The notes: generated from the sequence alone by a model not told the origin. DNA of 64,000 bases from Methylobacterium sp. J-070 (GCF_022829385.1 NZ_JAKSXX010000246.1:62001-126000), one strand, 5' to 3'. Positions 25,758 through 36,365 are shown, counted from the first letter of the stretch. Made by a program: numbers and translations.

Positions 25758-26857
25758 GCCAGCGGCCGGCGCCGGGGATTCGGATTGCGGTCGGCCTCGC
25801 TGTCGCCGTGGGCGGCGTGCTCGTAGGCGGTGACGATCCGGCGCACGAGGTCGTGGCGCACCACGTCGACATCCTTGAACCGGACGTGGCCGATCCCCTC
25901 GACCCCGTCCAGCACCTTCACGGCCTCGACGAGACCGGATTTCTGTCCCGGCGGCAGGTCGATCTGGCTCGGATCGCCCGTGATGATCATGCGCGAGCCC
26001 TCGCCCAGGCGGGTGAGGAACATCTTCATCTGCATGGAGGTCGTGTTCTGCGCCTCGTCGAGGAGCACTACGGCGTTGGTCAGGGTCCGCCCGCGCATGA
26101 AGGCCAGGGGCGCGATCTCGATCGTGCCGGTCTGCAGGCCGCGGTCGACGTGGCGCGCCTCCATGAAATCGTAGAGCGCGTCGTAGATCGGGCGCAGGTA
26201 CGGATCGACCTTGTCGCGCATGTCGCCCGGCAGGAAGCCCAGGCGCTCCCCGGCCTCGACGGCCGGGCGCGACAGGATCAGCCGCTCGGCATGGCCCTGT
26301 TCCAGAAGCGACACGGCGTGGCCGACGGCGAGCCAGGTCTTGCCGGTCCCGGCCGGACCCTCGGCGAAGACCAGCTCGTTGGTGCGCAGGAGCTTGATGT
26401 AGGCGTCCTGTGCCGGGTTGCGGGCCCGCACGGCACCGCGGCGGCGCGTGGCGATCTGCTCGAAATGGGGCTTGTCGGCCTCGGCGGTGATCGCCTCCGC
26501 CGGGAACAGGGTCGCCTGGGCCGAGGCCTCGCGGATGGCGCCGTCCACGTCGCCCAGCGTCAACGTGCTGCCGCCGGTATGGACCCGGGCGTAGAGCTTC
26601 TGAAACACCCGCCGCGCCTTCTCGGCCGCATCGGGCGGCCCCTTGATGACGAGGTGGTTGCCCAGTGCGGTGGCGGTGACGTCCAGCCGCCGCTCGATAT
26701 GGGCGACGTTCTGATCGTACTGGCCGAAGACGAGGCTGGCGAGGCGGTTGTCGTCGAAGGTCAGCGGCACCTCGACCGCCGCGTCCGATCCGGTCGGCCG
26801 CACCGGTCCGCGACCCTTCAGGGCGCCGCGCGCGCCCACCCCGTCCGATGCGCTCAA
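25754..26857 (-). CDS. ybeZ: PhoH-like ATPase (YbeZ)
   Basis: 367 aa from TTG 26857. N-terminal KH-like segment (about 40-100) and a C-terminal P-loop ATPase: Walker A GPAGTGKTWLAVGHA, Walker B VVLLDEAQNTT, and RMIITGDPSQIDLP typical of the family. Genetically and physically linked to YbeY in ribosome maturation in other bacteria. No ATG fits the fold, and the TTG gives MSASDGVGARGAL. Preceded by miaB at 21 nt and overlapping ybeY, so operon membership is strong. Confidence 0.95.
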   Translation of the reverse strand: MSASDGVGARGALKGRGPVRPTGSDAAVEVPLTFDDNRLASLVFGQYDQNVAHIERRLDVTATALGNHLVIKGPPDAAEKARRVFQKLYARVHTGGSTLTLGDVDGAIREASAQATLFPAEAITAEADKPHFEQIATRRRGAVRARNPAQDAYIKLLRTNELVFAEGPAGTGKTWLAVGHAVSLLEQGHAERLILSRPAVEAGERLGFLPGDMRDKVDPYLRPIYDALYDFMEARHVDRGLQTGTIEIAPLAFMRGRTLTNAVVLLDEAQNTTSMQMKMFLTRLGEGSRMIITGDPSQIDLPPGQKSGLVEAVKVLDGVEGIGHVRFKDVDVVRHDLVRRIVTAYEHAAHGDSEADRNPNPRRRPLA

Positions 26858-26878
26858 GCCGTCATCCTCGTCATCCTC

Positions 26879-28219
26879 TCACGCCGCCGCGGCCTCCGAC
26901 ACGAGCTGCCCGAACAGGCTGTTGGTGCCCGCCCGCTGGATCCGCACGGAGACCACGGAACCGATATGGTGTGGTGCGGCGTCGAACTGGACGGCGAGCA
27001 GGTGCGGCGTCTTGCCCGCCACCTGACCCGGATGCCGCCCGGGCTTCTCGACGAGCACGTCGAAGACCCGGCCCTCGGCTGCCCGCTGATAGGCGTAGCG
27101 CTGGCTGTCGAGGAGCGCCTGGAGCTCGGCGAGCCGGGCCGCCATCACGGTTTCCGGCACGGGGTCCGCACGGTCCGCCGCCGGGGTGCCGGGTCGGGGG
27201 CTGTACTTGAACGAGAAGGCGCTCTGGAAGCCGATCTCGCGCACGAGCCGCAGGGTGTCGGCGAAATCCGCGTCGGTCTCACCGGGGAATCCTACGATGA
27301 AATCGGAGGAGAGGGCGATGTCCGGCCGCGCCCGGCGGACGCGCTCGATCAGGCGCCGGTACTGGTCGCCGGTGTGCTTCCGGTTCATGGCACCCAGGAT
27401 GCGGTCCGAGCCCGACTGCACCGGCAGATGCAGGTACGGCATCAGCGCCGGGATCTCGGCATGGGCCCGGATCAGCGCGTCGTCGAAGTCGTTCGGGTGG
27501 CTGGTCGTGTAGCGGATCCGCGCGATCCCGGGGATCCGCGCCACGAGGCGCACCAGCTCCGCGAGGCCGACCGGCGCGCCGTCGTCGCCCGCCCCGTGAT
27601 AGGCGTTGACGTTCTGGCCGATGAGCGTGATCTCGCGCACCCCCGCGTCGGCGAGCGCCTGAGCTTCGGCCAGCACGGCGGCCACGGGCCGCGAGACCTC
27701 GGCCCCGCGGGTATACGGCACGACGCAGAAGGCGCAGAACTTGTCGCACCCCTCCTGCACGGTGAGGAAGGCGGCGGACCCGGGCGTCCGCCGCCGGGGC
27801 AGATGGTCGAACTTGTCCTCGACCGGGAATTCGGTGTCGACGACGCGCCGCTCGCGGGACCGGGCGAGGAGGTCGGGCAGGCGGTGATAGCTCTGCGGGC
27901 CGACGACCACGTCGACCGCGGGCTGGCGGGCCTGGATCTCTGCGCCCTCGGCCTGGGCGACGCAGCCCGCCACGACGATCCGCGTATCGAGCCCCTGCGC
28001 CTGCCGCGCGCCCTTGAGGACGCGTAGGCGGCCGAGTTCGGAATAGACCTTCTCGGCGGCCTTCTCGCGGATGTGGCAGGTGTTGAGGACGACGATGTCG
28101 GCGTCCTCGGGCGAATCGGTGGCCGCGTAGCCCTCGGCGCCCAGGACGTCGGCCATCCGGGCCGCGTCGTAGGCGTTCATCTGGCAGCCGTAGGATTTGA
28201 CGAAGGCCTTCTTCAACAC
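26879..28219 (-). CDS. miaB: tRNA-2-methylthio-N6-isopentenyladenosine-37 synthase MiaB
   Basis: 446 aa from GTG 28219. Radical SAM enzyme that methylthiolates i6A37 in tRNAs reading UNN codons. The N-terminal UPF0004 domain holds KSYGCQMNAYDAARM plus further cysteines (NTCHIRE; VAGCVAQ) for the auxiliary 4Fe-4S cluster. The radical SAM motif is CDKFCAFCVVPYTRG. The C-terminal TRAM domain (VLVEKPGRHPGQVAGKTPHLLAVQF) binds RNA. It heads the conserved phoH-ybeY-corC-lnt order; a lactate permease has been placed before it. Confidence 0.97.
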   Translation of the reverse strand: MLKKAFVKSYGCQMNAYDAARMADVLGAEGYAATDSPEDADIVVLNTCHIREKAAEKVYSELGRLRVLKGARQAQGLDTRIVVAGCVAQAEGAEIQARQPAVDVVVGPQSYHRLPDLLARSRERRVVDTEFPVEDKFDHLPRRRTPGSAAFLTVQEGCDKFCAFCVVPYTRGAEVSRPVAAVLAEAQALADAGVREITLIGQNVNAYHGAGDDGAPVGLAELVRLVARIPGIARIRYTTSHPNDFDDALIRAHAEIPALMPYLHLPVQSGSDRILGAMNRKHTGDQYRRLIERVRRARPDIALSSDFIVGFPGETDADFADTLRLVREIGFQSAFSFKYSPRPGTPAADRADPVPETVMAARLAELQALLDSQRYAYQRAAEGRVFDVLVEKPGRHPGQVAGKTPHLLAVQFDAAPHHIGSVVSVRIQRAGTNSLFGQLVSEAAAA

Positions 28220-28420
28220 ACGCCGTCCCGAACCCGCCCGCTCGAACTCGCCTCCGCCCCGGGGGGCAGGCGGCCCGGTCGCTGTAGCACGGATCGCGCG
28301 GTCCGTCGCGGCGCCCGCCAGCCCGGCACCGCCGGTGCGAACGTGATGGCCGCCGGGGCGGGGGCCGGAACCGACCTCCGCCCCGGCGGGCTGCTCCGAT
28401 GCGGCCGCGGCCGCCGGCTC

Positions 28421-30157
<1,737 letters not shown>

Positions 30158-30198
30158 CGGACGTCCTCCACAAGTCCCGCCTGATACGGGTTGTGGCC

Positions 30199-30227
30199 TA
30201 GCTAGCAGAGAGATTCGGCCCGCTCAA
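30199..30227 (-). promoter_or_regulatory. Promoter candidate for the lactate permease
   Basis: On the minus strand TTGAGC (30227-30222), a 17-nt spacer and TAGCTA (30204-30199) form a sigma-70-like promoter about 42 nt before the TTG start. Directly upstream, CAATGCATTG (30225-30234) is a perfect 10-bp palindrome that could be a regulator site. Both are by-eye calls. Confidence 0.4.
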
Positions 30228-30347
30228 TGCATTGCATCATGTATTCCAGGCCTCATTTCTGCGGTTGATCTTGTGTCGGGGGCGCGCCAACGGGACCCCG
30301 GAGGGCGGCCCGGCGAACCTGCCGGCCGGACGCGTCGGACTTGCGGG

Positions 30348-31217
30348 TCAGACGGTCGCGATCTCGGGGCCGTGCAGGCCGAGATCGGCCGCCTCGGGTC
30401 GCGCATCGGCCGCGGGCCGGTTCGCCCCGCGGCCGGCGCGGATGTCGCGCAGGGCCCTGCGCACCTCGGCCTCCGCGGCGGCCGTCGCGACCTTGCGGTC
30501 TGTGGTCGCCTCGAAGGCGATCGGCGTCCCCCAGGCCACGTGAACGTCGATCGGTCCGCCCTGAACGAAGCCCGCGAGGTGCGGGGCCAGGTCCATGTCG
30601 CCGTACCAGGCGATCTCGGCGCGCTCGGCGCGCGTGACCGGCAGGCCGTTGCGCCGGGGATAGGCGATCGCCAGCGGCTGCAGACGCACCCGGCCTCGCC
30701 CGGCCTCGGCCTGCAGGGCGGCGCGGGCGGCGCCGACCAGGGAGGAGCGGAACGGCAGGAGGCGCGTGCCGTCGCCGGTGGTGCCCTCGGCGAACAGCAC
30801 CACGAGCTCGCCCTCGGCGAGGCGATGGCCCATGGCGGTGCTGACCGTGGCGGTGGCCCGGCGCCGCTGCCGGTCGATGTAGATCGTGCGCTGCAGCCCC
30901 GCGAGCAGACTGATCACCGGCCAGCCGGCGATCTCGGACTTCGCCACGAAGGAGAGCGGGCACAGCGAGCCGATCGCCACGATGTCGAGCCAGGACACGT
31001 GGTTGGCGAGGACCAGGGCGCCCTCGCCGGGCCCGGGCGGCGTCCCGCTCTGCGTCACCCGCACCGCGAACAGGCGCAGGAACACGCGGTGGAACAGGAC
31101 CGGCGCGCGACCCGCAGGGAGCCCGCGGAGCCGCAGGGCGAGCCATTGCGGCGGCCCGAGGACCGCGAAGGCGAGGGCCAGGGCCGCGACGCGCCAGGCG
31201 ATGCCGAAGCGGCTCAC
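30348..31217 (-). CDS. plsC: 1-acyl-sn-glycerol-3-phosphate acyltransferase
   Basis: 289 aa from GTG 31217. Membrane-bound acyltransferase making phosphatidate. An N-terminal hydrophobic helix is followed by acyltransferase motif I NHVSWLD (the H-x4-D pair), motif II near GLQRTIYIDRQRR, motif III FAEGTTGDGTRLLPFRSSLVGAA and motif IV LQPLAIAYPRRNG. The C-terminal 40 residues are Arg/Ala-rich. It follows rimI by 4 nt, forming a tsaB-rimI-plsC unit. Confidence 0.93.
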   Translation of the reverse strand: MSRFGIAWRVAALALAFAVLGPPQWLALRLRGLPAGRAPVLFHRVFLRLFAVRVTQSGTPPGPGEGALVLANHVSWLDIVAIGSLCPLSFVAKSEIAGWPVISLLAGLQRTIYIDRQRRRATATVSTAMGHRLAEGELVVLFAEGTTGDGTRLLPFRSSLVGAARAALQAEAGRGRVRLQPLAIAYPRRNGLPVTRAERAEIAWYGDMDLAPHLAGFVQGGPIDVHVAWGTPIAFEATTDRKVATAAAEAEVRRALRDIRAGRGANRPAADARPEAADLGLHGPEIATV

Positions 31218-31221
31218 GGCG

Positions 31222-31737
31222 CTAGAGGTCGGCGCTCATCGTCAGCGCGGTCGCCCGGCTGCCGTCGGCCTTGAGGTAGTAGCCGGTGCGCGCGCCCACC
31301 TGCCGGAAGCCGTGACGCGCGTAGAGCCGAAGGGCCGGGGCATTGCCCTCGTCGACCTCCAGATGCACCCGGGCGACGCCGGCGAACGCCAGGTTCGACA
31401 GGTGCTCGCGGAGCAGATTCCGGCTGTGGCCGCCGCCGCGGAGGGTCGGGGACAGGACGACCGTCAGGATCTCGGCCTCGTCGGCGGCCCGCCGCGAGAG
31501 CACGAAGCCCTGGAGCGCGCCGGCCCGCCACAATCCGTGGGCCTGCGTCGAGCGCTCGCACAGCAGCCGCTCGAATTCATGCGTCTCCCAGGGCCGCGCA
31601 AAGGCGGTGGCGTGCAGGCGCGCGAGGGCCGGGGCCTGCGACGCGTCGGTCAGCGGCGCCACGTAGGGGGCGGGGGTCAGCGCCTCCCACCAGGCGACCC
31701 ACCAGTCGAACGGCCAGAAGGGGATCGGTCGCGTCAT
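31222..31737 (-). CDS. rimI: Ribosomal protein S18-alanine N-acetyltransferase (RimI-like GNAT)
   Basis: 171 aa. GNAT fold: LQGFVLSRRAADEAEILTVVLSPTLRGGGHSRNLL contains the acetyl-CoA loop (RGGGHS, slightly different from the usual RxxGxG/A), followed by ARVHLEVDEGNAPALRLYARHGFRQVGARTGYY. The first 30 residues (FWPFDWWVAWWEAL) are a Trp-rich extension. The ATG at 31737 overlaps the tsaB stop (ATGA). Coupling to tsaB is the usual RimI context, which supports the name over a generic acetyltransferase. Confidence 0.9.
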   Translation of the reverse strand: MTRPIPFWPFDWWVAWWEALTPAPYVAPLTDASQAPALARLHATAFARPWETHEFERLLCERSTQAHGLWRAGALQGFVLSRRAADEAEILTVVLSPTLRGGGHSRNLLREHLSNLAFAGVARVHLEVDEGNAPALRLYARHGFRQVGARTGYYLKADGSRATALTMSADL

Positions 31738-32420
31738 CGCCGGGCGATCCGCGCATGGTCCTGCGGCCGCGCATCGGGGCCGCGCAGGTAGAGGGGCCGC
31801 GGCAGCGCCTGCTCCGGATCGGCCAGCAGCCCGAGGGACGCGACGGACGCGATGTCCGGTCCGGTCACGCCGGTGACGCGGGCGCTCACGCCGCGCTCGG
31901 CCAGCGCGGCCGCCAGCGCGGGCGCCCCCGAGCCGGCGAGCAGCATGGGACCGCTCCCCGCCAAGCGTTCGGCCGCCTCCTCGATGGGGAGATGAGCCGG
32001 CGGGATGCCGTCGCCGCCCGGGTTGAGTGCGTGGACATAGATCGCGCCGTGCCGTGCATCGATCGCCGCGGCGATCGAGCCTTCGACGGTCTCGGCGAGG
32101 AGGGGTGCCAGCAGCGCCGAAAGGGTGCCGACGCCGACCACGGGCGTGCCGGTGCAGAGCCCGATGGCCCGGGCGGCCGACAGGCCGACGCGCAGTCCCG
32201 TGTAGCTGCCCGGCCCAACGGTGACGGCGACGCGATCGAGCGCCGCGAAGCCGCCCTCGACCCGGGCCATGACCCGCTCGATCAGCGGCAGCAGGGATTC
32301 GGCATGCCCGCGCGCCATCGGGAGCGCCTCGGCGGAGAGCGGCGCCTCGGACCCTTCCGCCATGACGCAGGCGGCGCAGGTGTCCAGCGCTGTGTCGATG
32401 GCAAGGATACGCACGCCCAC
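31734..32420 (-). CDS. tsaB: tRNA threonylcarbamoyladenosine biosynthesis protein TsaB
   Basis: 228 aa from GTG 32420. Structural partner of TsaD in t6A37 tRNA modification. ASKHA fold: MGVRILAIDTALDTCAACV at the start and the family signature VAVTVGPGSYTGLRVGLSAARAI. The glycine-rich C-terminal part is degenerate, as in true TsaB. First gene of the conserved minus-strand block tsaB-rimI-plsC. The promoter should lie in the 330-nt gap upstream. Confidence 0.94.
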   Translation of the reverse strand: MGVRILAIDTALDTCAACVMAEGSEAPLSAEALPMARGHAESLLPLIERVMARVEGGFAALDRVAVTVGPGSYTGLRVGLSAARAIGLCTGTPVVGVGTLSALLAPLLAETVEGSIAAAIDARHGAIYVHALNPGGDGIPPAHLPIEEAAERLAGSGPMLLAGSGAPALAAALAERGVSARVTGVTGPDIASVASLGLLADPEQALPRPLYLRGPDARPQDHARIARR

Positions 32421-32750
32421 TCCCGTTGCCGGTCAGGACCGGCCATCGCCTCCCTGCATCCTCGGAGGACGCGAAGAGTCTCGACCGATAGAGCAAAAGA
32501 GCCGCTCCGTCAGTGCCGCAGGCGCGCCGACGCGACCATCGATCGGGAAGTGTTGCCGGCTTGCGCCGATTCGCAAGCGCGGCTTGCGGCGAGGCTCAGG
32601 CGGCGCGGACCGCGTTGCGAAAGCGGCGGACCGCGTCGGCGCGTTGATCCCACCGGCGCGGCCTCTCAGCCGGTCTCACGGGCGGCACGGGGCCGACGGG
32701 CCGTGCCGCCCTTCATCGAACCGATCCGGAATGCCGGCGGTCGGGAACCG
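32421..32750. other. Intergenic region between nfuA and tsaB with a hairpin
   Basis: 330 nt, no gene seen. GGGCGGCACGG (32680-32690) and CCGTGCCGCCC (32701-32711) make a perfect 11-bp stem with a 10-nt loop, 40 nt after the nfuA stop. There is no T-run on the minus strand, so termination would be weak or factor-assisted. The rest presumably carries the tsaB promoter. Confidence 0.5.
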
Positions 32751-33317
32751 TCAGATCGCCTGGACTTCGCGGATCTCGGGCAGGAAGTGCTTGAACAGGT
32801 TCTGCACGCCGTGCCGGAGGGTGGCGGTGGAGGACGGGCAGCCCGAGCACGCGCCCTTCATCTCCAGATAGACCACCCCTTCCTTGTATCCGCGGAAGGT
32901 GATGTCGCCGCCGTCGCCCGCGACGGCGGGACGGACGCGTGTCTCGAGCAGATCCTTGATCGTCACCACCGTATCGTGGTCGGCCTCGTCGTAGAACTCG
33001 TCGCCGGGCTCGACCGCGTCGTGGTCGCCTTCGGCCATCACGGGCGCGCCGGACTGGAAATGCTCCATGATCGCGCCGAGGACGGCGGGCTTGACCTGCG
33101 GCCACTCGGACCCGTCCTCAGCTTTCGTGACCGAGATGAAGTCGTGCCCGAAGTAGACGCCGGCCACGCCCGGAACGGCGAACAGCGCCGAGGCCAGGGG
33201 CGAGCGGGCGGCCGCCTCGGCGTCCCGGGCCTCGAAGGTCGTCTCGGGGAGGACGACCCGTCCGGGCAGGAACTTCAGGGTCGCCGGGTTCGGCGTGGCT
33301 TCTGTCTGGATGAACAT
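32751..33317 (-). CDS. nfuA: NfuA-type Fe-S cluster carrier (NifU C-domain with Nfu N-domain)
   Basis: 188 aa. The start MFIQTEATPNPATLKFLPG is the Nfu N-terminal domain (1-90), followed by a NifU-like C-domain: IKDLLETRVRPAVAGDGGDITF and the cluster-binding CxxC in KGACSGCPSSTATLRHGVQN. It assembles or delivers 4Fe-4S clusters to target enzymes. This arrangement is the alphaproteobacterial/mitochondrial NFU1 type. It precedes tsaB by 330 nt on the same strand and is divergent from an unknown plus-strand gene. Confidence 0.95.
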   Translation of the reverse strand: MFIQTEATPNPATLKFLPGRVVLPETTFEARDAEAAARSPLASALFAVPGVAGVYFGHDFISVTKAEDGSEWPQVKPAVLGAIMEHFQSGAPVMAEGDHDAVEPGDEFYDEADHDTVVTIKDLLETRVRPAVAGDGGDITFRGYKEGVVYLEMKGACSGCPSSTATLRHGVQNLFKHFLPEIREVQAI

Positions 33318-33475
33318 GTTGGGCAAACTCCGCTGCGCCGGTTCAAGGCCGGCCGGGACAGGCGCCCTGGAGCGCCGTATCCCATGTGGACCGCCCACCG
33401 GATTTTCTCAACCTGGGCGCCGCTTCGGCGGAGTGGACATTCGCCGGACGGCGCGACAGGACGGACGCGATCGCG

Positions 33476-33931
33476 ATGCCAGAGGAGCCGGCGGTGGATG
33501 TGACGGGGGATCAGACTCTCGCGCAAGGGTTGCTGAATGACCTGCGCGAGACCCAGGCCAGGCTCGAAGCGGCGCGGGAGGAGGCCGCATCCCTGAAGGT
33601 GTTGCTCGCCCTGCGCACGCACCAGCACGACCAGGCTTGGCAGGCCGAGCGGCGCCTCGCGGCGGAACTGGATACCGTGCGGGCCGAGGCGTCTTCGCCA
33701 CTCCCCGATCGCGACGCGGACGCCGTGGCGATGGCCGACGAGCGCACCGAGGCGGTCCGGATCGTATTGAGCGCCGTCCTGGCGAGCATCGGTGCCCGTG
33801 CCCTGGACCGGCGACGCTTTCAGGAACTCATCGCCAGAGCCGGCCGCGAGGCGCCGGATGCGGGTCCGGGAGCGGCACGGCACGCGGTGCTGCTCACCGA
33901 GGCGCGTCGCGTCCTGGGCATCTCCGAGTAG
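33476..33931 (+). CDS. Hypothetical coiled-coil protein
   Basis: 151 aa from ATG 33476. Residues 14-75 are Leu/Glu/Ala/Arg-rich with heptad-like spacing (LLNDLRETQARLEAAREEAASLKVLL, split by a short turn), predicted coiled coil. The C-terminal half is also helical. No signal peptide, membrane helix or known motif. Third-position GC is like its neighbours, which supports a real gene. An in-frame ATG at 33386 is possible but weaker. It is divergent from nfuA. Confidence 0.6.
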   Translation: MPEEPAVDVTGDQTLAQGLLNDLRETQARLEAAREEAASLKVLLALRTHQHDQAWQAERRLAAELDTVRAEASSPLPDRDADAVAMADERTEAVRIVLSAVLASIGARALDRRRFQELIARAGREAPDAGPGAARHAVLLTEARRVLGISE

Positions 33932-34040
33932 GGCGGAAGCACCGGCGGTCCGATGGGTCCGAGGCCCCCGCGGCGCGGTTAACTGGCTCTTAACCCTGTC
34001 CCCCGATCGTCCAGGGCGGGACGGACAGGAGATCGATGGC

Positions 34041-34445
34041 ATGCAGATCAGCGAGCAGAATGTGCGCGAGTGCGCCTATTACATCTGGGAGAACGAGGGA
34101 CGGATCCACGGACGGGCCGCCGCGCATTGGCTCCGCGCCGAGTCCGAGCTCCGCGCCAACGCCGCGCTGGTGGCCGGCGAGACCGTGAAGGCACCGGCTC
34201 CGAAATCGGCCGTGAAGGCCGTCTCCAAGGCTGCGGCTCAGAAGGCCCCGGTCGCCGCGGCCGCGGCCAAGCCGGCCGAGGTCGCCGCCAAGGTTGCCGC
34301 CAAGGGCGGTGCCAAGAGCGCTGCCAAGGTCCCCGCAAAGCCGGCCGCGCCGAAGACGGTGCGGGCCTCCAAGACCGCAGTGACCGCCGGTCTCGCCGCC
34401 AAGGCCGCCACGAAGCCGGCCCGGTCGCCCGCTTCGATGCACTGA
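34041..34445 (+). CDS. DUF2934 protein with histone H1-like Ala/Lys/Pro tail
   Basis: 134 aa. Residues 1-45 (MQISEQNVRECAYYIWENEG, then GRAAAHWLRAESELRA) are the DUF2934 domain. Residues 55-134 are almost only Ala, Lys, Pro, Val and Ser with recurrent KAA/AKVAAK/KPAA units, strongly basic, like the C-terminal tails of bacterial histone H1-like and AlgP-type proteins. Such tails bind DNA without sequence preference. A nucleoid role is inferred. Followed by a hairpin that could terminate transcription. Confidence 0.8.
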   Translation: MQISEQNVRECAYYIWENEGRIHGRAAAHWLRAESELRANAALVAGETVKAPAPKSAVKAVSKAAAQKAPVAAAAAKPAEVAAKVAAKGGAKSAAKVPAKPAAPKTVRASKTAVTAGLAAKAATKPARSPASMH

Positions 34446-34479
34446 CCCGACGGCGCTCACGCGCCTCTGGAGGCTATCC

Positions 34480-34512
34480 AGAAGCCCGCTCCCTCCCCAG
34501 GGGCGGGCTTCT
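34480..34512 (+). terminator. Terminator-like hairpin after the DUF2934 gene
   Basis: AGAAGCCCGC (34480-34489) pairs with GCGGGCTTCT (34503-34512), 13-nt loop. It starts 35 nt after the stop. There is no long T-run, so efficiency is uncertain. Confidence 0.6.
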
Positions 34513-34604
34513 GCCGTTCCGTCCGGGGGATACGACGGAACAGGCCGGTCATCGCCCGGTTGACTGCCGTGGAAGCGGGCGCAGGGCACCGCGATGGGGC
34601 TGCG

Positions 34605-35270
34605 ATGCGCGCCGCGATCTTCGATATCGACGGAACGCTGCTCGACAGCGTCGACCTGCATGCCCGGGCCTGGGTGGAAGCCTTCGCGCATTTCGGCGTG
34701 GAGACGAAGGAGGCCGACGTGCGCGCTCAGATCGGCAAGGGCGGCGACGAGTTGATGCCGGTCTTCCTGCCGCAAGAGCGGATCGAGCGCGAAGGCAAGG
34801 CGATCGAGTCCTATCGTTCGGACCTGTTCAAGCGGAGATACCTGCCGGAGGTGCGGCCGTTTCCGGGTGTCCGGCCGCTGTTCGAGCATCTCCGGGCGGC
34901 GGGTCTGAAGATCGCGCTCGCCTCGTCGGGCAAGCGCGCCGAGGTCGAGCGCTACACGGAAATCCTGGACATCGGCGATCTCGTCGACGTGGCCACCAGT
35001 TCGGACGATGCGGACCGCTCAAAGCCGCATCCCGACATCTTCGAGGCGGCGCTGAAGAAGCTGGCGCGCGGACCGGACGATACCGTCCATGTGATCGGCG
35101 ATACACCCTACGATGCGGAGGCGGCCAGCAAAGCGGGCCTGCGCACCATCGGGCTGCTCTGCGGCGGCTTTCCGGAAGCCGACCTATCCGCTGCTGGATG
35201 CATCGCGATCTACCGCGATCCGCAGGATCTGCTCGACGGTTTCGAGCGCTCGCCCCTGGCGGACGGGTGA
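34605..35270 (+). CDS. HAD superfamily hydrolase (phosphoglucomutase/phosphatase type)
   Basis: 221 aa. Motif I FDIDGTLLDSVDLHARAW supplies the nucleophile Asp and the helical cap entry; motif II LASSGKRAEVERY; motif III lysine in DRSKPHPDIFEAAL; motif IV HVIGDTPYDAEAASKAGLRTIGL. These match subfamily IA HADs such as phosphoglycolate phosphatase and beta-phosphoglucomutase. The exact substrate cannot be read from sequence. The ATG at 34605 is preferred to one at 34560 because motif I starts five residues in. Confidence 0.88.
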   Translation: MRAAIFDIDGTLLDSVDLHARAWVEAFAHFGVETKEADVRAQIGKGGDELMPVFLPQERIEREGKAIESYRSDLFKRRYLPEVRPFPGVRPLFEHLRAAGLKIALASSGKRAEVERYTEILDIGDLVDVATSSDDADRSKPHPDIFEAALKKLARGPDDTVHVIGDTPYDAEAASKAGLRTIGLLCGGFPEADLSAAGCIAIYRDPQDLLDGFERSPLADG

Positions 35271-35461
35271 CCCGGGGGGATCGTGGACAACGTCCGGAAA
35301 GCGGCGGTCTTCGTCCACAGATTTCCGGTCGATTGTTGCAGGACGGTGACGGAGCGCGATGCCGGCTACGCAATTTGGCCGAAGGGACTGGTGCGAACTG
35401 GATGAAAGGCGTAGCGACCCGGCCGCCAATCTGGATCCTTTCGAAGGACGCGGTGCCTCGT

Positions 35462-35668
35462 ATGCCCCAGACTCACTCCGCCGCCCCGGCGCCGCGCTTC
35501 GTTCCCGATGCGAAGCCGCTCCCGGAGCAGATCGCCGAGGCCATCGGGAGCCGGTCGACCCCGCTCAGCCAGCTGCTGCGACTGATGGCGGCCCTGGAGG
35601 CCGAGGGGGGCGACGCGGTCCTTCGCCTTCAGCTCCGGGCCCGGATCGGCGCACCGCTCGACGCCTAA
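35462..35668 (+). CDS. Small hypothetical protein
   Basis: 68 aa from ATG 35462. A Pro/Ala-rich start is followed by an amphipathic helical part (LPEQIAEAIGSRSTPLSQLLRLMAALEAEG). No recognised family. Codon usage is like that of neighbours. It ends 19 nt from the convergent secreted-protein gene. Moderately likely to be real. Confidence 0.45.
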   Translation: MPQTHSAAPAPRFVPDAKPLPEQIAEAIGSRSTPLSQLLRLMAALEAEGGDAVLRLQLRARIGAPLDA

Positions 35669-35686
35669 CGGTCACCTGACGTCCCG

Positions 35687-35953
35687 TCAGTGCCGTCGCT
35701 TATGCCGCCGCCGGTGTTTTGTTCTGCGGTTGTCCGCCTGACCGAGCCTGCTCATGCAGGCGTAGTAGATCTGGCGGCCGATCTGCTCGAGTTCCAGCCC
35801 GCGGGGGTTCGGGGTGGTGAAGACCTTGGCGCGTGCCTCCAGGCGGCAGGCCGCGTCCTCCGGGCTGAGGATCGGCGGCTCGGCCCGCGCCGGACCGCAG
35901 GCGAGCATCAACCCGGTCAATGCCCCCCACGACACCAAAGCGGTAAACCGCAT
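35687..35953 (-). CDS. Small secreted basic hypothetical protein
   Basis: 88 aa from ATG 35953. Signal peptide MRFTALVSWGALTGLMLACGPARA. The mature protein has two cysteines (in AACRLEARAK and YYACMSRLG) and an extremely basic His/Arg/Lys tail ending KHRRRHKRRH. Function unknown; the tail could bind nucleic acid, metal or polyanions. A longer start at 35974 would precede the signal peptide. Confidence 0.6.
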   Translation of the reverse strand: MRFTALVSWGALTGLMLACGPARAEPPILSPEDAACRLEARAKVFTTPNPRGLELEQIGRQIYYACMSRLGQADNRRTKHRRRHKRRH

Positions 35954-36083
35954 CCTCGCTCGGCAATTCGGCATTCGGAAGCGCGGCCTTCACTGATCGG
36001 GATGTGGACATAATACATCGCGATCGGCCGCGAAGCTTCGTCAAACTGCTGGTTGATAATCGGGACCACGCACGGAACCCCCG

Positions 36084-36365
36084 TCAGGGAACGATCCAGA
36101 GACACCGGCCCGATCCGGTGACGGTCATGCATTCGTAGGGCGCGCCCCCGATCATCGCCCGCTGCTCCACGGATCCGACCTGACTCCGCGGAAGCCGGCG
36201 GCAGCCGGCCTCGGGCTCGGCCGGCCGGTCCGATCCGGCGGCTGCGTCGAGCCGGCGGGCGGCGAGCAGGGTCTCGCAGGCCGTCACGGTGGTGGCGTCC
36301 TCGGCCAGGGCGGAACCGGCCCACAGCGCCGCGGGCAACAGCGCCAGAATCGTTCGGGGGAGCAT
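36084..36365 (-). CDS. Small secreted hypothetical protein
   Basis: 93 aa from ATG 36365. Signal peptide MLPRTILALLPAALWAGSALA. Four cysteines in the mature part (TACETLL, GCRRLP, YECMTV, GRCLW) could form two disulfides. No family recognised. It lies near another secreted small protein on the same strand, 130 nt upstream of it, with no evidence of cotranscription. Confidence 0.6.
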   Translation of the reverse strand: MLPRTILALLPAALWAGSALAEDATTVTACETLLAARRLDAAAGSDRPAEPEAGCRRLPRSQVGSVEQRAMIGGAPYECMTVTGSGRCLWIVP

